Shown: piece by piece, positions 7,280 through 12,253 of the stretch
Position numbering within the stretch: position 1 is the stretch's first letter
Layout: each line of letters begins with the position of its first letter
From: Maribacter sp.
GTDB taxonomy: Bacteria; Bacteroidota; Bacteroidia; Flavobacteriales; Flavobacteriaceae
DNA: 13,634 bases
Direction of reading: 5' to 3'
Assembly (NCBI GenBank): GCA_018679695.1
Contig: JAHHKH010000290.1
Location: 1-13,634, forward strand
Position numbers and translations under genes: made by a program
The notes under the pieces: model-generated
The model's database searches: none
Seen by the model: the letters and a program-made list of their open reading frames with translations, nothing else
Told to the model about the DNA's origin: nothing

Positions 7280-8308
7280 ATGGATAAAAAGCCGAACATC
7301 TTGCTTATTTATACCGGTGGTACCATTGGTATGATAAAGGATTATGAATCTGGAGCTCTTAAGGCTTTTGATTTTAACAACTTGGTAAAAAGCATACCCG
7401 AGTTGTCGCAGTTAGCGTGCAATATTGATTCTGTTTCCTTTGATAAGCCGCTAGACTCGTCCAATATGAACCCTGGACATTGGGCAAGCATTGCCGAACT
7501 GATCAATGAAAATTACACGGTATATGATGGTTTTGTGGTGCTCCATGGCAGTGATACCATGAGTTATACTGGTTCCGCCTTGAGCTTTATGCTAGAGAAT
7601 TTGGATAAACCCGTTATCCTTACCGGGTCGCAATTGCCTATAGGGGATTTGCGGACTGATGCCAAGGAAAACCTTATCACATCCATTCAAATTGCTGCAC
7701 TCCAGGAAAAAGGGAAGCCCGTCATTCGGGAAGTGGGACTCTACTTTGAATATAAACTATACCGAGCGAATAGGACAACAAAAATCAATGCGGAGCATTT
7801 CCAGGCCTTTAATTCACCGAACTATCCACCTCTGATAGAATCTGGTGTTCATTTGAAGGTGTATAATGAATACATTCAAAAACCTAAATCAATCAGAAGA
7901 CTAAAGGTCCATACACGGTTAAATACCAATGTGGCCATTTTGAAAATATTTCCAGGCCTGAATGAATCGGTTTTAAACAGTGTACTCAATATTCCGAATT
8001 TAAGGGCCATTGTTCTGGAAACCTATGGCGCCGGAAATGCACCTATCGAAAAATGGTTTCTAGTTTGTCTGCGAAAAGCAATCGATAGAGGCCTGCATAT
8101 TGTAAATGTAACCCAGTGTTCTGGAGGTAGCGTTATTATGGGTCAATATGAGACGAGCAGGGCGTTGGCGAAAATGCAAGTTATTAATGGCAAGGATATA
8201 ACGACCGAGGCGGCAATCACCAAACTCATGTACATGTTAGGGAGTAATATTTCTTCAAAATTGTTCAAAACCATTTTTGAAACATCGTTACGTGGTGAAA
8301 TGAAATAA
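7280..8308 (+). CDS. ansA: Type I (cytoplasmic) L-asparaginase
   Basis: Hydrolyses L-asparagine to aspartate and ammonia. At 342 aa without a signal peptide it matches type I enzymes (E. coli AnsA is 338 aa). The N-terminal nucleophile motif is YTGGTIGM (Thr12). The second motif reads LHGSDTM (residues 89-95, Asp92), followed by SYTGSALSFMLENLDKPV. The catalytic Lys is probably Lys168 in NRTTKINAEHFQAFNSPN. A C-terminal domain with ETYGAGNAP and NVTQCSGG follows, as in allosteric type I enzymes. The second signature usually reads HGTDT; here Ser91 replaces that Thr, a substitution that keeps the hydroxyl. The ATG at 7280 is preferred; an ATG at 7275 is out of frame. It lies 5 nt after tatD. 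I see no clear terminator between ansA and the tRNA gene. Confidence 0.96.
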   Translation: MDKKPNILLIYTGGTIGMIKDYESGALKAFDFNNLVKSIPELSQLACNIDSVSFDKPLDSSNMNPGHWASIAELINENYTVYDGFVVLHGSDTMSYTGSALSFMLENLDKPVILTGSQLPIGDLRTDAKENLITSIQIAALQEKGKPVIREVGLYFEYKLYRANRTTKINAEHFQAFNSPNYPPLIESGVHLKVYNEYIQKPKSIRRLKVHTRLNTNVAILKIFPGLNESVLNSVLNIPNLRAIVLETYGAGNAPIEKWFLVCLRKAIDRGLHIVNVTQCSGGSVIMGQYETSRALAKMQVINGKDITTEAAITKLMYMLGSNISSKLFKTIFETSLRGEMK

Positions 8309-8375
8309 AAATAGTGCTCTAAATTTCATTACTTGGTTATTTTTTTGTTAATTGGCCAACCTTTATGGCTAATCT

Positions 8376-8463
8376 AGAGAGGTGGCCGAGTGGTCGAAGG
8401 CGCACGCCTGGAAAGTGTGTATACACCAAAAGTGTATCGAGGGTTCGAATCCCTTCCTCTCTG
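8376..8463 (+). tRNA. tRNA-Ser (anticodon GGA)
   Basis: An 88-nt class II tRNA. The acceptor stem is a perfect 7-bp pairing (AGAGAGG, 8376-8382, with CCTCTCT, 8456-8462) with G as discriminator at 8463. The anticodon stem 8403-8407/8415-8419 holds the loop CTGGAAA with anticodon GGA at 8410-8412, reading UCC and UCU serine codons. The long variable arm typical of tRNA-Ser pairs ATACAC with GTGTAT (8421-8437). The T arm GAGGG-TTCGAAT-CCCTT is intact. CCA is not encoded and must be added after transcription. Confidence 0.97.
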
Positions 8464-8490
8464 CTTTAAGTTTTTACTTTTTTTATTGTG

Positions 8491-8500
8491 TTTTTTTTTT
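8491..8500 (+). repeat. Homopolymer tract of ten T in the tRNA-Ser/exbB gap
   Basis: The 79-bp gap between tRNA-Ser and exbB is strongly T-rich on the plus strand, with runs of 5 (8471-8475), 7 (8478-8484) and 10 T (8491-8500). The runs may help end tRNA transcription. The longest is also a possible slippage site within the exbB upstream region. Confidence 0.6.
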
Positions 8501-8528
8501 ATCTTTAACCCTATTAACTAATCTAATT

Positions 8529-8536
8529 TAAGTTTG
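8529..8536 (+). promoter_or_regulatory. Candidate -7 element upstream of exbB
   Basis: TAAGTTTG matches TAnnTTTG exactly and ends 6 nt before the preferred exbB ATG at 8543. A second, imperfect copy (TATCTTTA) lies at 8500-8507. No well-spaced -33 TTG is evident for either, so this is a pattern match only. Confidence 0.28.
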
Positions 8537-8542
8537 AAAGAA

Positions 8543-9292
8543 ATGAAAAGATTATTCTCTACCCTGGCTGTTGCTGGGTTATTTGTAGCTGGTACAAATA
8601 CGGTAAGTGCAAACGTTACTTCAGCAATGGTGGCTGTTCAAGATGCAGCCCCAGAAGCTAGTAAAGGTTTTACTCAAGTTTTAAAGGAAATGTTCATACA
8701 AGGTGGTGCCGGTTTTATGGGTATTGTTCTTTTATGTTTGATTCTAGGATTGGCTGTTGCCATCGAAAGAATCATCTATCTGAACATGGCAACCACGAAT
8801 ACTTCCAAATTAAAGCAACAAGTTGAAGATGCTTTGGCATCTGGTGGTGTAGAGGCTGCCAAGGAAGTTTGTAGAAATACAAAAGGTCCTGTTGCATCAA
8901 TCTACTATCAAGGATTGGATAGGGCAGGTGAAAGTGTTGAGTCCGCTGAGAAATCGGTTGTGGCCTATGGCGGTGTTCAAATGGGTCAATTAGAGAAAAA
9001 TGTTTCATGGTTATCTTTATTTATAGCCATTGCACCAATGCTTGGTTTCATGGGTACGGTAATTGGTATGATCCAGGCCTTCCAGAAAATTAGTGCGGTG
9101 GGTAACTTGAGTGCATCACTTATTGCTGGTGACATTCAAGTGGCATTATTGACAACTGTATTTGGTCTTATCACGGCTATCATACTGCAAATTTTCTATA
9201 ACTACATTATTGCTAAGATCGACAGCATTGTAAATGATATGGAAGATTCATCGATCTCACTGATCGATATGTTGGTAGACCACAAAAAATAA
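8543..9292 (+). CDS. exbB: ExbB/TolQ/MotA family proton channel protein
   Basis: Stator subunit of the inner-membrane motor that uses the proton gradient to energise TonB-dependent transporters. The 249-aa product begins with a signal-like hydrophobic segment (residues 4-22). The three ExbB-type membrane helices lie near 58-78 (MGIVLLCLILGLAVAIERI), 155-177 (with APMLGFMGTVIGM, the family signature) and 198-222 (VALLTTVFGLITAIILQIF, with the Thr of the proton path). An in-frame TTG at 8534 would add three residues. I chose the ATG at 8543 because MKRLFSTLAVAG is a natural signal-like start. It heads an apparent four-gene operon and is followed after 24 nt by the four-helix protein. Homology to TolQ means an envelope role other than TonB is possible, but the paired ExbD genes and the phylum favour ExbB. 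Confidence 0.93.
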   Translation: MKRLFSTLAVAGLFVAGTNTVSANVTSAMVAVQDAAPEASKGFTQVLKEMFIQGGAGFMGIVLLCLILGLAVAIERIIYLNMATTNTSKLKQQVEDALASGGVEAAKEVCRNTKGPVASIYYQGLDRAGESVESAEKSVVAYGGVQMGQLEKNVSWLSLFIAIAPMLGFMGTVIGMIQAFQKISAVGNLSASLIAGDIQVALLTTVFGLITAIILQIFYNYIIAKIDSIVNDMEDSSISLIDMLVDHKK

Positions 9293-9316
9293 GTCTGACT
9301 TAATACAAATTGTATC

Positions 9317-9748
9317 ATGCATAAAATTTTAAAAATATTTCTACTTGTTGTTGGGATCGTATCCGCTATTTTGTGGTATATGTTACCCCCAAAGGATATG
9401 CCAGCGGTTGAAGCTGCCCAAAGCGGTGCTATGAACACGATGTTCATGATTACCTATATTTTATTGGGTATCGCAGTTCTCGCTAGTTTGGTATTTACTT
9501 TAATGAACCTTATTGCAAACCCAAAAGGGCTCAAGAAGACATTGTTCGTTGTTGTTGGTTTTCTTTTGGTAGTTGCCATTGCCTATGTTATGTCCAGTGG
9601 AACGGATGTATCTGCGGATTATGCGGCGATGTCCACAGAAAGTACGGTTAAGAGAATTGGAATGGGATTGAACGTATTCTTCATTCTAGTTGTTGTAGCT
9701 GTTGCTTCCATGGTATTGCCAGGAATTAAAAATTTGTTCAGTAAATAA
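9317..9748 (+). CDS. Four-helix inner-membrane protein of the exbBD operon, function unknown
   Basis: I do not recognise a named family. The 143-aa protein has four likely transmembrane helices, near residues 5-22, 40-65, 73-93 and 115-135, with short basic or polar connections (NPKGLKK at 68-74, ESTVKRIG at 108-115). A longer polar stretch, SSGTDVSADYAAMS (93-106), lies between helices 3 and 4. There is no catalytic motif. It lies 24 nt after exbB and 11 nt before exbD1, with no terminator on either side, so it is almost certainly made together with the motor subunits. From that position I infer an accessory or assembly part of the ExbBD complex, but nothing in the sequence proves it. Codon use matches its neighbours. 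Confidence 0.8.
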   Translation: MHKILKIFLLVVGIVSAILWYMLPPKDMPAVEAAQSGAMNTMFMITYILLGIAVLASLVFTLMNLIANPKGLKKTLFVVVGFLLVVAIAYVMSSGTDVSADYAAMSTESTVKRIGMGLNVFFILVVVAVASMVLPGIKNLFSK

Positions 9749-9759
9749 AAATATAAATT

Positions 9760-10368
9760 ATGGCTAGAAGAGCAGGAGCACCAGAGGTCAATGCTGGTTC
9801 AATGGCAGACATAGCTTTCTTACTATTGATCTTTTTCTTGGTAACGACAACCATTGAAACAGATGCTGGTTTGGATCGCATGTTACCACCTATTGAGCCG
9901 CCCGATACTGATGTAGTTATCAAACAAAAGAACATCTTTCAGGTTAACATCAATAAAAATGGTCAACTATTGGCCGATGAGGAGTTGATAGATTTGAAGC
10001 AACTTAGGGCGAAGGCCACGGCATTTCTGGATAATGGTGGCGATGGTTCTTGTACCTATTGTAAAGGAAGAAAAAATTCTGATTCATCGGATAATCCGAC
10101 AAAGGCGATTATCTCTTTAAAGAATGATAGGGAGACCAAGTACGGCACCTATATAACCGTTCAAAATGAACTGGTTGGTGCTTACAATGATTTACGTAAT
10201 CGTGAGGCTCAACGTTTATTTGGTCGGGATTTCACCGATATGGAGGCAGAATACCTGAATCCAGAGACTGCCCAGAGTATTAAGGATGATTTAAAGGATA
10301 AGGTAAAGAGAATACAGGATTTGTTTCCACAAAAACTGTCTGAAGCTGAGACTTCTTCCTCTAACTAA
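9760..10368 (+). CDS. exbD: ExbD/TolR family biopolymer transport protein, first copy
   Basis: Rotor subunit of the ExbB-ExbD motor: a short cytoplasmic tail, one membrane helix (about 15-32) and a periplasmic domain. The helix carries the essential proton-carrying aspartate, Asp17 in GSMADIAFLLLIFFLVTT. At 202 aa it is much longer than E. coli ExbD (141). Extra sequence lies in an insert near residues 91-116, rich in Gly, Ser, Asp and Asn, with a CTYC motif at 98-101. A further addition is a charged C-terminal extension from about 145 that is predicted helical (DDLKDKVKRIQDLF). Strands such as IFQVNINKNGQLLAD and KAIISLKNDRETKYGTYI flank the insert and match the periplasmic fold. The ATG follows the four-helix gene by 11 nt. 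The family is secure; the partner (TonB or another) is inferred. Confidence 0.93.
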   Translation: MARRAGAPEVNAGSMADIAFLLLIFFLVTTTIETDAGLDRMLPPIEPPDTDVVIKQKNIFQVNINKNGQLLADEELIDLKQLRAKATAFLDNGGDGSCTYCKGRKNSDSSDNPTKAIISLKNDRETKYGTYITVQNELVGAYNDLRNREAQRLFGRDFTDMEAEYLNPETAQSIKDDLKDKVKRIQDLFPQKLSEAETSSSN

Positions 10369-10385
10369 TAAATTTCTATATAGCT

Positions 10386-10868
10386 ATGTCTAAATTTAGT
10401 AAGAAAAAAAGTGGTGAATTGCCACCAGTATCTACAGCATCCTTGCCCGATATTGTATTTATGCTGTTGTTCTTTTTCATGACCGTAACCGTAATGAAGG
10501 ATAGTTCACTTAAAGTGGAAAATGTACTTCCGAACGCAAACGAGATAAAGAAGTTAGAGAAGAAAGATCGCGTAATCTATATCTATGTTGGGAAACCAAC
10601 CCAAGAGTATCAAAAGGTTTTCGGGACCGAATCTAAAATCCAGTTGAATGATAAGTTCGCGAATCCTTCCGATGTTGGTGATTACATCCTTGCGGAAAGG
10701 GCTAAGAAGTCACAAGAACTTCAAAACGTATTGACAACTGCACTTAAGGTAGATAAAAATGCCAATATGGGATTAATATCCGACATTAAACAAGAGTTAC
10801 GAAAGGTAAATGCACTAAAGGTAAACTATACGACCTATGAGGGCGACGCTTTTAGAAACTTGCAGTAA
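10386..10868 (+). CDS. exbD: ExbD/TolR family biopolymer transport protein, second copy
   Basis: Second ExbD-type protein of the operon, 160 aa and clearly different from the first. A basic N-terminal tail (SKFSKKKSG) precedes one membrane helix (about 20-37, LPDIVFMLLFFFMTVTVM) with the conserved aspartate at 22. A periplasmic domain follows (DRVIYIYVGKPTQEY, and the terminal ALKVNYTTYEGDAF). It lacks the CxxC insert of the first copy. Since both copies keep the proton-carrying aspartate, neither looks inactive, and a mixed ExbD1-ExbD2 dimer inside an ExbB ring is possible. The gene starts 17 nt after exbD1 and its stop lies 20 nt before a strong terminator, so it closes the operon. Confidence 0.92.
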   Translation: MSKFSKKKSGELPPVSTASLPDIVFMLLFFFMTVTVMKDSSLKVENVLPNANEIKKLEKKDRVIYIYVGKPTQEYQKVFGTESKIQLNDKFANPSDVGDYILAERAKKSQELQNVLTTALKVDKNANMGLISDIKQELRKVNALKVNYTTYEGDAFRNLQ

Positions 10869-10888
10869 ACATAGATTTTCAAACTTAG

Positions 10889-10922
10889 AAAAACGCCCTG
10901 ATAATTTTATCAGGGCGTTTTT
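10889..10922 (+). terminator. Intrinsic terminator of the exbB-exbD operon
   Basis: A perfect 15-bp stem (10889-10903 with 10908-10922) with the 4-nt loop ATTT. The core AACGCCCTGATA/TATCAGGGCGTT is GC-containing, and the right arm ends in a run of five T. It lies 20 nt after the exbD2 stop and 20 nt before the next start, separating the operon from the PorT-family gene. Confidence 0.93.
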
Positions 10923-10942
10923 ATTTCCTTAAATTTACTCTC

Positions 10943-11653
10943 ATGAAACAATTTTTTCTTGGGCTTATTTCATTATTTTCATTAGGCTTGAATGCACAGA
11001 TGCCGCAAGAGTTCAATACCTCAGACCCCAATTATCTTGAAGACCAATTTTATCTAGGTCTCACCTATAATTTTCTACTTGATAAGCCTACAGATTTCAA
11101 ACAGACCAATTTGTCGTATGGTTTGCAAGGAGGGATAATCAAGGACATACCGCTAAACGCTCAAAGAACATGGGCGATTGGTATTGGACTGGGATATGCC
11201 GTTAATTCATATTATTCCAATTTGTTGGCTGCAGAATCCATGAATGGGGTCGAGTACGCATTGATAGAGGAAAATGCAGTCATTATAGATGATGAAGAGA
11301 TAAGTGTAAAAAGAAATAAAATTGAAACCCATTTGCTCGAATTACCTTTTGAGTTTCGTTGGAGAAATTCTTCAGCCGAAGAGTATAAGTTTTGGAGAGT
11401 ATATTATGGGATAAAGTTGGGATATGTCTTCAGCGCTCGTTCGAAATTAGTCACTTCTAAGGACAAAACAATATTTAAGAACCCTGATGTTCGGAAATTT
11501 CAATACGGTCTAATGTTCAATTTTGGTTATAACACCTTCAATGTTCATATCTACTATTCCTTAAGTGGTCTATTGGAAGATGGGTCTGTGTTAGGTGCTG
11601 AAGATTTAAATATGAAACCCCTTCGCGTTGGCTTGATATTCTACATTCTATAG
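10943..11653 (+). CDS. PorT family outer-membrane beta-barrel protein
   Basis: The 236-aa product has a clear signal peptide (MKQFFLGLISLFSLGLNA, cut before Gln19) and no lipobox. The mature part shows barrel strands with alternating residues: QFYLGLTYNFLL, LSYGLQGGIIKDI, WAIGIGLGYAVNSYY, a THLLELPFEFRW strand (129-140) typical of this family, YYGIKLGYVFSA, FQYGLMFNFGYNTF, and a terminal RVGLIFYIL. An acidic loop (EENAVIIDDEEI, 109-120) lies between strands. The namesake PorT/SprT is an outer-membrane part of the type IX secretion system, but the family is broad, so I do not assign the secretion role. It is separated from exbD2 by a terminator. A near-consensus -7 element (TAAATTTA, 10930-10937) lies just before the ATG. 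Its TAG stop abuts the stop of the converging gene. Confidence 0.85.
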   Translation: MKQFFLGLISLFSLGLNAQMPQEFNTSDPNYLEDQFYLGLTYNFLLDKPTDFKQTNLSYGLQGGIIKDIPLNAQRTWAIGIGLGYAVNSYYSNLLAAESMNGVEYALIEENAVIIDDEEISVKRNKIETHLLELPFEFRWRNSSAEEYKFWRVYYGIKLGYVFSARSKLVTSKDKTIFKNPDVRKFQYGLMFNFGYNTFNVHIYYSLSGLLEDGSVLGAEDLNMKPLRVGLIFYIL

Positions 11654-12253
11654 CCAATATTTGACCGTTAGTAGTTGTGAAATTAATCCGATACATAGCC
11701 CGATGAAAATCTCCGCCTTGGAGTGTGCTTTTAAATATAATCTTGAAGTAGCTACCAAACCAATTGCTAAAATGAATAAACTTAGGGCCAAGGTGATATT
11801 GATTTCAAAATGTATGCTTAGATTGATTAAGAACATAAAAAGACTACCCATGCCCAATAAGTGCATGCTGCTTTTTATTTTAAACAACAATAAGACTAAG
11901 GTTGCGAATGTAGCTGCTATCAATCCTACGAAGTAGTAGTACAATTCTATAATATAGTTATTGGGAATAACCTTATAGACCACCATAAACAAAAGTACCA
12001 GATTAATATACATGGGATATTTGCGTTCTCGGATAGTAGGCAGTTGAATTGAACTTACATAGCCAATGTTCTTCAGTATTAAAAAAGTAATTATCGGAAT
12101 GATAACCGTTAGTATGAAGATGGGTAAGATGTTACCGCTTTGTAATTCTAGAGGACTGTATTTGGGTGTTATCAGAAAATAGGCCAAGGTCCCGGCAATA
12201 GGAATAAGAAGTGGATGAAAAATATATGATATTACCTTTTGAAAAAGTCTCAT
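11648..12253 (-). CDS. Multi-pass membrane protein with degenerate PAP2-phosphatase motifs
   Basis: The 201-aa product has about six hydrophobic segments (near 8-28, 42-60, 82-97, 100-124, 135-165 and 182-197). Two motifs recall the PAP2 superfamily: SSMH at 128-131 in the place of PSGH, and SRLYLKAH at 170-177 with Glu181, matching the SRxxxxxHxxx(D/E) third motif. The first motif, KxxxxxxRP, is only hinted at by RERKYP (75-80). If active it would remove phosphate from a lipid at the membrane; loss of the full motifs may mean it is not. The ATG at 12253 is preferred over an upstream TTG because it forms a TGATG overlap with the rpoN stop, implying coupled translation. The TAG stop lies against the stop of the PorT-family gene. 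Confidence 0.75.
   Translation of the reverse strand: MRLFQKVISYIFHPLLIPIAGTLAYFLITPKYSPLELQSGNILPIFILTVIIPIITFLILKNIGYVSSIQLPTIRERKYPMYINLVLLFMVVYKVIPNNYIIELYYYFVGLIAATFATLVLLLFKIKSSMHLLGMGSLFMFLINLSIHFEINITLALSLFILAIGLVATSRLYLKAHSKAEIFIGLCIGLISQLLTVKYWL

Noticed and set aside
8351..8373. Imperfect 7-bp hairpin (ATTGGCC/GGCTAAT) just before tRNA-Ser, considered as an ansA terminator
   Set aside because: It contains a G-U pair and a 9-nt loop and is not followed by a T run on the plus strand, so it is too weak to call.
8376..8463. tRNA-Ser as an integration site for a mobile element
   Set aside because: No integrase, no repeated tRNA 3' end and no change of base or gene type downstream; the flanks are ordinary core genes.
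9317..9748. Frameshifted or partial exbB/exbD copy as an explanation for the four-helix protein
   Set aside because: It has its own start, stop and spacing, and none of the ExbB or ExbD signatures.
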